Source of the DNA: Lachnospiraceae bacterium
GTDB taxonomy: Bacteria > Bacillota > Clostridia > Lachnospirales > Lachnospiraceae
DNA length: 9,035 nt
Assembly (NCBI GenBank): GCA_016301965.1
Contig: JAEDOO010000066.1
Span: 1 to 9,035, forward strand
Reading direction: 5' to 3'
The notes beneath the pieces are model-generated. The model was not told where the DNA came from, ran no database searches, and worked only from the letters and a program-made list of their open reading frames with translations. Below, one piece after another: positions 1 to 5,363 of the stretch. How positions within the stretch are numbered: the first letter of the stretch is position 1; every line of letters begins with the position of its first letter. Both the position numbers and the translations under genes were made by a program.

Positions 1-57
1 GAAAGGGGAGGATAAGTATTTTGTCTTTTGCACACTCTCAGTATGCCCTTATCCGCC
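1..57 (-). other. Nested inverted repeat downstream of the four-gene operon
   Basis: No gene is visible here. On the minus strand, just after the stop codon of the 51-residue gene, GGATAAG (54-48) can pair perfectly with CTTATCC (16-10), and pairing can extend outward to 59-56 with 8-5 across one mismatch. The 31-nt loop contains a smaller hairpin, GCATAC-tgaga-GTGTGC, with one G-U pair. This could be a 3' mRNA structure or the base of a terminator. Only CCTCCCCTTTC follows before the window ends, so a T-run cannot be confirmed. Confidence 0.35.
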
Positions 58-213
58 TCAGTTATTCTTTTTTTCAATAGTTTTTTTTGCTTTCTTCACT
101 GTACGTTTCAAATGGAGAATATCACCGATAATATAGGCCACTACATAGGCTGCCACAATACCGATCTCCACTTTAGGAAGGATTTTGTCCATCTGCTCTC
201 TCTTTACCGCCAT
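58..213 (-). CDS. 51-residue single-pass membrane protein, unknown function
   Basis: I do not recognise this protein. It starts MAVKREQMDKILPKVEIGIV. A hydrophobic stretch at about residues 15-35 (VEIGIVAAYVVAYIIGDIL) fits one transmembrane helix, and a strongly basic tail follows (residues 36-51, rich in Lys and Arg, ending KKNN). The tail predicts a cytosolic C-terminus by the positive-inside rule. The start is well supported: AAAGGAG lies at 226-220, 6 nt before the ATG at 213-211, and the TGA is at 60-58. It begins 18 nt after the stop of the J-domain gene on the same strand, so it is probably the last gene of that operon. The good ribosome binding site, membrane helix and operon position argue that it is real although very short. 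Confidence 0.72.
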   Translation of the reverse strand: MAVKREQMDKILPKVEIGIVAAYVVAYIIGDILHLKRTVKKAKKTIEKKNN

Positions 214-219
214 AACCGA

Positions 220-226
220 CTCCTTT
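220..226 (-). promoter_or_regulatory. Ribosome binding site of the 51-residue gene
   Basis: On the minus strand AAAGGAG (226-220) stands 6 nt upstream of the ATG at 213. It lies in the 18-nt gap after the J-domain stop codon. It is the main evidence that the short reading frame is translated. Confidence 0.7.
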
Positions 227-231
227 CTCTT

Positions 232-918
232 CTAACAGCAACGACCACAACCGCAGCAGCAATTACAGCACAGATTGATCATCAGACACTCCATACAGCA
301 ATTGCCAAAATTCATGACCGTATTGGGATAACCGTAGCTCTCCCCGGTACTCTGATACCACTGGGCACCGCCGTTTTGCAGCTGGGAAAGGAACTGCCGG
401 TATACCATATTATTGGGATCCATATTCACCGCCTGCTGGGCATCCTCCATGGCATTGACCTGATTGCCGATACCATAATTGGCTCTGGCCCGCAAATAAT
501 ACCACTGGGCATTTCTCTCGGAAATATTATGCAGTACATTCATCGCTTCCTGATACATGCCGTTGTTAATATAATTTGCTGCCGCCCGCAGCTCAATTGG
601 CCCATTATCATACTCCGCCGATTGTCTCTGCTGACCATAACCGCCAAATCCACCGTAACCGTATGCTCCCTGACCGCTGTAGCCGCCCTGCCCATAACTT
701 CCCTGACCATAGTTTCCGGAAGCTTTATTTTCCCGTTCTTTAACGATCTGATTGTAGGCTTCCTGGATCTGCTTAAACTTTTCCTCTGCCTGTTCTTTGT
801 TCGGGTTATTGATATTCGCGTCCGGATGATACATCCGGCTCAGCTTTCGATATGCTTTTTTTATCTCATCCATCTCGGCTGTCGGTGAGACACCGAGTAC
901 ACTATAGGGATCTGTCAC
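232..918 (-). CDS. J-domain (DnaJ-like) protein with Gly/Tyr/Gln linker, TPR-like region and Cys-rich tail
   Basis: Residues 1-65 form a J-domain: MTDPYSVLGVSPTAEMDEIK opens helix I, and the HPD motif (residues 31-33, context RMYHPDAN) is the signature that stimulates Hsp70 (DnaK) ATPase. Residues 68-98 are a low-complexity linker with repeated YGQG units. Residues 107-175 look like TPR helices (NYINNGMYQEAMNVL, then IGNQVNAMEDAQQAV). The last 22 residues (207-228) contain 11 cysteines. It lacks the CxxCxGxG zinc repeats and C-terminal substrate domains of canonical DnaJ, so it is a specialised co-chaperone rather than dnaJ itself. Translation begins at GTG (918-916), overlapping the TGA of the upstream gene as GTGA, with AAGGA (932-928) 9 nt upstream. 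The client is unknown. The Cys tail could bind metal, sense redox state or be acylated; this is inference. Confidence 0.9.
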   Translation of the reverse strand: MTDPYSVLGVSPTAEMDEIKKAYRKLSRMYHPDANINNPNKEQAEEKFKQIQEAYNQIVKERENKASGNYGQGSYGQGGYSGQGAYGYGGFGGYGQQRQSAEYDNGPIELRAAANYINNGMYQEAMNVLHNISERNAQWYYLRARANYGIGNQVNAMEDAQQAVNMDPNNMVYRQFLSQLQNGGAQWYQSTGESYGYPNTVMNFGNCCMECLMINLCCNCCCGCGRCC

Positions 919-1748
919 TTTGTTTTTTCCTTTTTATGTTTCAATAGAATCTGGTATTTTGACCATATACCACAATACAGGATATTTCTTAAAATGTCTA
1001 CATTTTCTTCGATAGGCAGCTTTTCAAATTCCCTGGCCGCATCGGATACGATCAGCAGCAAAAGCTGATATACTCTGTCGTCAAAATTTTCTTCTGCCGC
1101 CCAGCCCACAAAGGGATTATAATTGCCCTTTTGTGTGTCTTTTTCCACGTCCTCCCAGGCATCCATCAGATAGATAAATTTTCCCAGGTGAAAACCCAGC
1201 CTGCCCAGGGTATCACTAAAAGCATCCTCCCTTGGAGAAAAAATCTCAGCCATAAGTTTTCCTGTCAACCCGGAGGCCAGGTCAATATCCCGGTTTCCAC
1301 TGCTTTCACAGGTTTTCAGTGCCTTTAAGTAATCCTCAATGGCCTGTTTCTGTCGTGGATATTTTGCCGCCGTTTCCTCAAATGTCTTTCTAAGTGTGCG
1401 GCAAAAGATCCAGGCTCCCGGCTTTCTTTCATCCTCCCAGTCGTCGAGAATGTCATAATATGCCAGAAGCACATTCATATCCGCCGCGTAGGCGGTCATC
1501 TCTCCGGTGATCACCGGATGCTTCTTAAAGGGATGGGGCAGACACTTTTTTTGTCCCTGCTCTGTAGAATCCTCATATACTCCCTGAAGCAGCAGAGCCA
1601 GAAAGGTCATATCATAAGTCAAGGTAAACCTGGACAGCTGTCCATGGCGTTTTTTGAGTTCCTCACAGATGCCGCAGTACCAGGCTTTATACGTTCTTTC
1701 GTCTTTGATCTTTAATTCATCGCGACATACGGTCAGATATCCGAACAT
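915..1748 (-). CDS. DUF5685-like protein with two DxxED motifs
   Basis: This 277-residue soluble, largely helical protein starts MFGYLTVCRDELKIKDERTY and has a YCGIC motif (C25, C28) and a conserved-looking YDMTFLALLL segment (45-54). I recognise the pattern as the DUF5685 family of Clostridia, from memory. DDWED (102-106, within YYDILDDWEDE) and DAWED (196-200, within YLMDAWEDVEKD, then GNYNP) both fit the DxxED Mg-diphosphate motif of squalene and phytoene synthases. The second matches the phytoene synthase pattern, in which the motif is followed by xxxGxxxxP. The spacing of 94 residues is shorter than in those enzymes, so catalysis is unproven. The ATG at 1748 follows the zinc-ribbon stop by 6 nt, with no clear Shine-Dalgarno, suggesting translational coupling. 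Its 3' end overlaps the J-domain start by 4 nt. Confidence 0.82.
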   Translation of the reverse strand: MFGYLTVCRDELKIKDERTYKAWYCGICEELKKRHGQLSRFTLTYDMTFLALLLQGVYEDSTEQGQKKCLPHPFKKHPVITGEMTAYAADMNVLLAYYDILDDWEDERKPGAWIFCRTLRKTFEETAAKYPRQKQAIEDYLKALKTCESSGNRDIDLASGLTGKLMAEIFSPREDAFSDTLGRLGFHLGKFIYLMDAWEDVEKDTQKGNYNPFVGWAAEENFDDRVYQLLLLIVSDAAREFEKLPIEENVDILRNILYCGIWSKYQILLKHKKEKTK

Positions 1749-1754
1749 GTTTTC

Positions 1755-2174
1755 TCAACTCTTTTTGATAAATTCTTCGCCGCATTTCGGGCAGCGGATG
1801 GAAATACGGCCTCTTCCTCTGGGCACGCGTACTTTCTGACGGCAGCGGGGACAACGAAAGATCCGGTGTGTTTTCGCGTCTTCTCTTTTTCTTCGCATAT
1901 CCTCCATAAAAGCGCCGCGATTGTAGCGTATCTGAAGATAACGGTCATTTTCCCGTCTGCGTTTTGTAAAATCCCGGGACAGGATACGATAATAATCATA
2001 GATCAGAAGTGCCAGAGCGATCCAGTAAAAAATACCCGCCTTACGAAACAGCATGGACAGTATAATGAACACGATCGTGGCTATATTCAGGAAACGGCCA
2101 AATTCGTCGATTCCCCGCTCACCGTATCTTCCCTGCATAAAACCCATATACCAGTTTCTGAGTTTGTTCATCAT
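1755..2174 (-). CDS. Two-helix membrane protein with C-terminal zinc ribbon
   Basis: The 139-residue protein begins MMNKLRNWYMGFMQGRYG. Two hydrophobic helices follow at about residues 28-43 (FLNIATIVFIILSMLF) and 46-62 (AGIFYWIALALLIYDYY), joined by a short basic turn. A long Arg/Lys-rich linker leads to a four-cysteine zinc ribbon: CPRC (C108, C111) and CPKC (C128, C131), separated by 16 residues. Both ends are predicted cytosolic, so the ribbon would lie at the inner membrane face. The reading frame is open to an ATG at 2255, but that has no ribosome binding site. GGAGG at 2190-2186 is 11 nt from the ATG at 2174 and 14 nt from the adjacent ATG at 2171, so I chose 2174. It is the first gene of the left operon, with a candidate promoter at 2293-2265. 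Function is unknown; the ribbon could bind protein or nucleic acid. Confidence 0.83.
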   Translation of the reverse strand: MMNKLRNWYMGFMQGRYGERGIDEFGRFLNIATIVFIILSMLFRKAGIFYWIALALLIYDYYRILSRDFTKRRRENDRYLQIRYNRGAFMEDMRRKREDAKTHRIFRCPRCRQKVRVPRGRGRISIRCPKCGEEFIKKS

Positions 2175-2185
2175 GATGTAATTTG

Positions 2186-2190
2186 CCTCC
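2186..2190 (-). promoter_or_regulatory. Ribosome binding site fixing the zinc-ribbon gene start
   Basis: GGAGG on the minus strand (2190-2186) sits 11 nt before the first of two tandem ATG codons (2174 and 2171). It favours this start over the upstream in-frame ATG at 2255, which has no such site. Confidence 0.65.
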
Positions 2191-2264
2191 TTAACACCGA
2201 TAGAAGCAGTCTCTGTATTTTTCATCTCTTCGCAACGGTGCGTCTTTTTTAACAATTTACAGCA

Positions 2265-2293
2265 ATAGTAACCGTTTTATCCTCAAATTACAA
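2265..2293 (-). promoter_or_regulatory. Candidate sigma-A promoter of the left operon
   Basis: On the minus strand TTGTAA (2293-2288) is followed by a 17-bp spacer and TACTAT (2270-2265), a reasonable match to TTGACA and TATAAT. Transcription would start near 2258, giving a leader of about 84 nt before the ATG at 2174. The assignment rests on motif match and spacing only. Confidence 0.5.
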
Positions 2294-2303
2294 TTGCATC
2301 CCC

Positions 2304-2327
2304 ATGAACTTTTTCTAAAAACTTCAT
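2304..2327. repeat. 24-bp imperfect palindrome in the divergent intergenic region
   Basis: ATGAACTTTTT (2304-2314), a 2-bp centre CT, and AAAAACTTCAT (2317-2327) form arms of 11 bp with one mismatch. The element lies 11 bp upstream of the -35 box of the minus-strand promoter and 20 bp upstream of the -35 box of the plus-strand promoter. It could be an operator for a dimeric regulator or an A-tract upstream element serving both promoters. No T-run follows on either strand, so it is not a typical terminator. Confidence 0.45.
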
Positions 2328-2347
2328 AAACGATGAGCTGTCCTGCA

Positions 2348-2376
2348 TTGTTTTTTCCCCGGATTTCCTTTATAAT
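2348..2376 (+). promoter_or_regulatory. Candidate sigma-A promoter of the 88-residue membrane protein gene
   Basis: TTGTTT (2348-2353), a 17-bp spacer and a perfect TATAAT (2371-2376). Transcription should start near 2383, about 35 nt before the ATG at 2418. The consensus -10 box and ideal spacing make this the best promoter in the window. Confidence 0.68.
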
Positions 2377-2379
2377 AGT

Positions 2380-2408
2380 CTCCCGAACCATACATCTGTA
2401 TTCGGGAG
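2380..2408 (+). promoter_or_regulatory. 8-bp inverted repeat spanning the transcription start and ribosome binding site
   Basis: CTCCCGAA (2380-2387) and TTCGGGAG (2401-2408) are perfect inverted repeats with centres 21 bp apart, or two helical turns. Within the 13-nt spacer, TACA and TGTA also form an inverted repeat. The left arm overlaps the predicted transcription start. The right arm contains most of the GGGAGG ribosome binding site (2404-2409). It could be an operator for a dimeric repressor or, in RNA, a 5'-end hairpin that hides the ribosome binding site. Confidence 0.5.
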
Positions 2409-2417
2409 GTAGTTATC

Positions 2418-2684
2418 ATGAAAAAAGCCAAACGCATTCTGGCTCTGTCCGGTGTAATACTGCTGGTTGCCATGTACGTTGCCACGCTTGTTTTTGCGCT
2501 GCTGGACAGTCCAAATTCTTTTGTTTTATTTAAAGCATCCATTTATTGCACCATTGTAATTCCCGTCATCGTCTACAGCGGTACACTGATTTTCAACAAT
2601 GCCGCCCGCAAAAAAGAATGGAAGATCGAAACCGATGACGCAAAGGACGCACAGGACGACAATAGCAAAAACGACGAGAACTAA
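2418..2684 (+). CDS. 88-residue protein with two membrane helices, unknown function
   Basis: This is the only plus-strand gene I support. The sequence starts MKKAKRILALSGVILLVAMY, with one helix at about residues 7-29 and a second at about 36-59 (FVLFKASIYCTIVIPVIVYS). A hydrophilic tail rich in Lys, Asp and Asn follows (64-88, ending NDEN). Positive residues before helix 1 and after helix 2 predict that both ends face the cytosol. The segment FKASIYCTIVIPVIVY resembles small uncharacterised Lachnospiraceae membrane proteins I recall, without a known role. The start is firm: GGGAGG (2404-2409) lies 8 nt before the ATG. It is monocistronic, with its own promoter, a start-proximal inverted repeat and its own terminator, and it is divergent from the zinc-ribbon operon. 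Confidence 0.82.
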   Translation: MKKAKRILALSGVILLVAMYVATLVFALLDSPNSFVLFKASIYCTIVIPVIVYSGTLIFNNAARKKEWKIETDDAKDAQDDNSKNDEN

Positions 2685-2694
2685 AATACTTCTC

Positions 2695-3378
2695 TTACAT
2701 TCCCAGCAGCTGCAGAAATTCTGCAGCTGTTTTTTTCAGCAATTCATCCAGATCTTCAGGGGAAAATACTTTCAGGCTGTGTTTTTCTGATGTTCTGCAA
2801 AGCTCCAGAAGCTCCTGTCTGACGGTATACAGATCCTCTTCCTCAACTTCTGCTATCCCATCGGCGCAGCCGGAAACAATATCCGGAACACAGATATCAT
2901 ATTTCTCAATAAAGCGGGCATTCATCCGACTGTAATCGCCGTAATACCACGCTCCACTGTAAAATTCCTGCACAGGAACCGTAATCTTTTGTTTAAGCAG
3001 ATACACTCTTCGTATCTTGTCTCCCAGTACCTGTTCTTTTCCATCATCATCCAGAAAGCGAAAATTTTCAGGCCAGAATTCTGTCACAAAGATCCGGTCC
3101 AGATGCAGATGAGCCCAGTATCCCAAAAACACCGGTGTATGCAGTTTTTCTCTGTACTTCTGATAAAAAAGCTCCAGATCCGGAGGGATCGCCAAACGTG
3201 TCAGATCCTTTTCATTCCAGAAATGGGAGGTTATCTTTTCCTTTTTTCGTTTTGTATCCGGCAAAAGCAGACCATCCTGAAAAAGGGAGAGATCTCTCTC
3301 CCCTTTCAGAAAACCACGGTCACACAATGCTTCCTCAAGAAGTCTTCCTTCCGCCAGATGCATGATATATCCAGGCAT
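2695..3378 (-). CDS. Zinc-dependent phospholipase C-like protein, cytosolic, unknown substrate
   Basis: The 227-residue protein begins MPGYIMHLAEG, like short bacterial proteins annotated as zinc-dependent phospholipase C family (starts such as MPGFTTH). Candidate metal ligands are H7, D41 (in LLLPDTKRK), H52 (in ITSHFW) and the pair H90 and D94 (GYWAHLHLDR). That pair matches the HxxxD of clostridial and Bacillus phospholipase C. There is no signal peptide, so unlike secreted phospholipases it should act inside the cell, and some ligands of the secreted enzymes are not obvious. The ATG at 3378 follows the fbp TGA by 1 nt. AAAGGA (3398-3393) is 14 nt upstream, so coupling to fbp translation is likely. 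An alternative start at residue 6 would remove the conserved MPG opening. The last 13 codons contain the terminator of the facing gene. Fold assignment is by motif recall. Confidence 0.72.
   Translation of the reverse strand: MPGYIMHLAEGRLLEEALCDRGFLKGERDLSLFQDGLLLPDTKRKKEKITSHFWNEKDLTRLAIPPDLELFYQKYREKLHTPVFLGYWAHLHLDRIFVTEFWPENFRFLDDDGKEQVLGDKIRRVYLLKQKITVPVQEFYSGAWYYGDYSRMNARFIEKYDICVPDIVSGCADGIAEVEEEDLYTVRQELLELCRTSEKHSLKVFSPEDLDELLKKTAAEFLQLLGM
2707..2736 (+). terminator. Rho-independent terminator of the 88-residue membrane protein gene
   Basis: CAGCTGCAGAA (2707-2717) and TTCTGCAGCTG (2719-2729) are perfect 11-bp inverted arms, forming in practice a 9-bp stem with a 5-nt loop. Seven T follow (2730-2736). 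It begins 22 nt after the TAA at 2684. It lies wholly within the coding sequence of the convergent gene, where it encodes residues near its C-terminus (KKTAAEFLQL). Confidence 0.85.
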
Positions 3379-3379
3379 A

Positions 3380-5335
3380 TCAGTTCACTTTTTCCTTTAT
3401 GGTACCGTTTCTGTAAGCTTTCAGAAGCTCTTCCAGTTCACGGATACGTTCTTTCATTTCCAGTCCGCTGTCTGTATCCCCCACCAGCAGACGGCGGTCG
3501 GTCTTTTGCACCATGATACGATCGGAATGAATATCCAGCTCCTTCTCAATAGCTTCCTCTGTAGAGGAGAACGGATCATGAGCCACCAGGGTCATGCCAT
3601 AGGAATTATAGATCAGCGTATATCCGGCAATACCTGTCTGTTTCTGGTAAGCTTTACAGAAACCGCCGTCGATGATCAGCAGCTTACCGCCGCAGCGTAC
3701 CGGGGATTCGCCTTTTGTCAGGCGTACCGGCATATGCCCATTGATAATATGAGAATTTTCCTTATATAAACCAAATTCCTGAAGAATACGGTCCAGGACC
3801 TTTTCATCATTGATCAGATCGTAATATGGATTCTTGATTTCCACATGAGTCTCTTTATCTTTAATGAAATATCGCTCGTAGGTAGCCATTTTTTCCTTGC
3901 CAAACAGCGGAGAATCGGGACTGGACCAGATAAACCACATGATATCCTGACCTTTTCTCTTTTCCTCTGCGTCAAGAGCTACAAATGCTTTTCTGACATA
4001 GGACTCCAGCACATCGTACAGGACGCGGCCGGAATACTCCTGCCCATATACATTCACCTTTTTGAAGCTTCCGTCTTTGTTCATGGGCACACAGCCATGG
4101 TACATCAGGTTTCCATTATATACCTTGTACAGGTTACCCCGTTTCAGCAGAAACTGCATATGGGTCTGCAGACGGCTGCAGTTTAAGAATGCAGAGGTCA
4201 GACGTTCCATAACATCCGCTTCTTCCTCTGTCAGTGCATAGGGATCGTTCGGATCGATGGTGGGGAAGTTGGTATCGTTCAGCTCATATTCCTTACCGTC
4301 AAGAGTGATCACCCCGCGCTCATAATCCACCTTATCCAACAACAGACGGTTTTCCATATGAAATTCCGGTCGACGCATGATCAGCTGGCCTTCCAGCTTG
4401 AACTGGATAATGGCAATAGCCTTATGCATCTTTACATTCACACGGTTCTCGCTGTAGCTGTTGGCCTTCTTTCCATGGATATAAAAGCTCTCACAGGGAT
4501 CGCCTTTGTACGTGTCGATGGCCAGTGTAGCCAGCGGCAGCATATTGATGCCGTAACCATCTTCCAGAATATCCAGATTGCCGTAACGGGCACAGTTTCG
4601 GATCACGGTAGCGATACAGGCCGGCTGGCCTGCAGCTGCGCCCATCCAGACGATATCGTGATTGCCCCACTGGATGTCCAGAGAGTGATACTGCATCAAA
4701 CGATCCATGATGCTCTGGGGTGCCGGTCCTCTGTCGTAGATATCGCCCAGAATATGCAGACGGTCCACAACCAGCCGTTTGATCAGGCTGCAGAGGGATT
4801 CGATAAATTTCTCTGCACAGCCGATCTCGATAATCGTGTTGATAATGGCTTCGTAGTACGCTCCCTTGTCCGTTACCTCAGCTTTTTCTGTGATCAGTTC
4901 CTCAATGACGTAGGCAAACTCCTCCGGAAGAGCTTTTCTCACTTTAGAGCGGGTATATTTGGAGGCTACGCACTTGCATACCTCGATCAGCCGATACAGG
5001 GTGATCTTGTACCAGTCACGGATGTTGGTCTCCTCTTTTTTGATCAGTGACATCTTCTGCCGGGGATAATAGATCAGTGTGGCCAGAGATTTCTTATCCG
5101 ACTGGCTCAGGGTATGACCAAACACATCGTCTATTTTCTTTCGTACAGAACCGGAACCGTTGCGAAGCACGTGAGAAAACGCTTCGTACTCACCGTGAAT
5201 ATCTGTAATAAAATGTTCCGTACCCTTGGGCAGATTCAAAATCGACTGAAGATTGATGATCTCTGTCGATGCCGCGCCGATGGTAGGATAGATCTCCGCC
5301 AATCGCTGCAGCAGTTTAACTTCCATTGCGTTCAT
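3380..5335 (-). CDS. fbp: Fructose-1,6-bisphosphatase, class III
   Basis: The enzyme hydrolyses fructose 1,6-bisphosphate to fructose 6-phosphate and phosphate, the committed step of gluconeogenesis, in the cytosol. At 651 residues it is close to the usual class III length (Bacillus subtilis Fbp is about 670). Calcineurin-like metallophosphatase motifs appear in order: TDIHGEYEAF (D45, H47), GDIYDRGP (D198, D201), GNHD (224-227) and NGHMPV (H534). The long spacing between the first and second motifs is typical of class III and differs from ordinary phosphatases. The frame is open to an ATG at 5380, but AAGGGGG (5350-5344) is 8 nt from the ATG at 5335, giving the start MNAMEVKLLQRLAEIYPTIG; the upstream start would also overlap polC. 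It lies 28 nt after polC with no terminator or convincing promoter between, and its stop is 1 nt from the next gene. Confidence 0.97.
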   Translation of the reverse strand: MNAMEVKLLQRLAEIYPTIGAASTEIINLQSILNLPKGTEHFITDIHGEYEAFSHVLRNGSGSVRKKIDDVFGHTLSQSDKKSLATLIYYPRQKMSLIKKEETNIRDWYKITLYRLIEVCKCVASKYTRSKVRKALPEEFAYVIEELITEKAEVTDKGAYYEAIINTIIEIGCAEKFIESLCSLIKRLVVDRLHILGDIYDRGPAPQSIMDRLMQYHSLDIQWGNHDIVWMGAAAGQPACIATVIRNCARYGNLDILEDGYGINMLPLATLAIDTYKGDPCESFYIHGKKANSYSENRVNVKMHKAIAIIQFKLEGQLIMRRPEFHMENRLLLDKVDYERGVITLDGKEYELNDTNFPTIDPNDPYALTEEEADVMERLTSAFLNCSRLQTHMQFLLKRGNLYKVYNGNLMYHGCVPMNKDGSFKKVNVYGQEYSGRVLYDVLESYVRKAFVALDAEEKRKGQDIMWFIWSSPDSPLFGKEKMATYERYFIKDKETHVEIKNPYYDLINDEKVLDRILQEFGLYKENSHIINGHMPVRLTKGESPVRCGGKLLIIDGGFCKAYQKQTGIAGYTLIYNSYGMTLVAHDPFSSTEEAIEKELDIHSDRIMVQKTDRRLLVGDTDSGLEMKERIRELEELLKAYRNGTIKEKVN

Positions 5336-5343
5336 GTAAAATT

Positions 5344-5350
5344 CCCCCTT
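5344..5350 (-). promoter_or_regulatory. Ribosome binding site fixing the fbp start
   Basis: AAGGGGG on the minus strand (5350-5344) lies 8 nt before the ATG at 5335, in the short polC-fbp gap. It excludes the longer in-frame start at 5380 and is too far from the next ATG (5326) to favour that one. Confidence 0.75.
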
Positions 5351-5363
5351 TATATCATCGCCT

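Noticed and set aside
28..888. Long plus-strand open frame (286 codons) opposite the J-domain and 51-residue genes
   Set aside because: It is antisense to a gene with an unmistakable J-domain, starts at a TTG 16 nt from an SD-like GGGGAGG, and has low-complexity Leu/Ile/His-rich composition without recognisable motifs.
2232..2243. Short hairpin with CGCA and TGCG arms in the zinc-ribbon operon leader
   Set aside because: A 4-bp stem is expected by chance, and nothing else in the 84-nt leader resembles a known riboswitch.
2175..2255. N-terminal extension of the zinc-ribbon protein to the ATG at 2255
   Set aside because: There is no ribosome binding site upstream, the extra 27 residues show no domain, and GGAGG precedes the ATG at 2174.
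2667..2694. Possible minus-strand terminator for the phospholipase-like gene (GAGAA and TTCTC arms, then five T)
   Set aside because: The stem is only 5 bp and AT-rich with a 9-nt loop, and the T-run is separated from it by 4 nt, so it is too weak to call.
4358..5050. Plus-strand open frame (230 codons) within fbp
   Set aside because: It is antisense to the conserved metallophosphatase motifs of fbp, with no ribosome binding site or recognisable domain.
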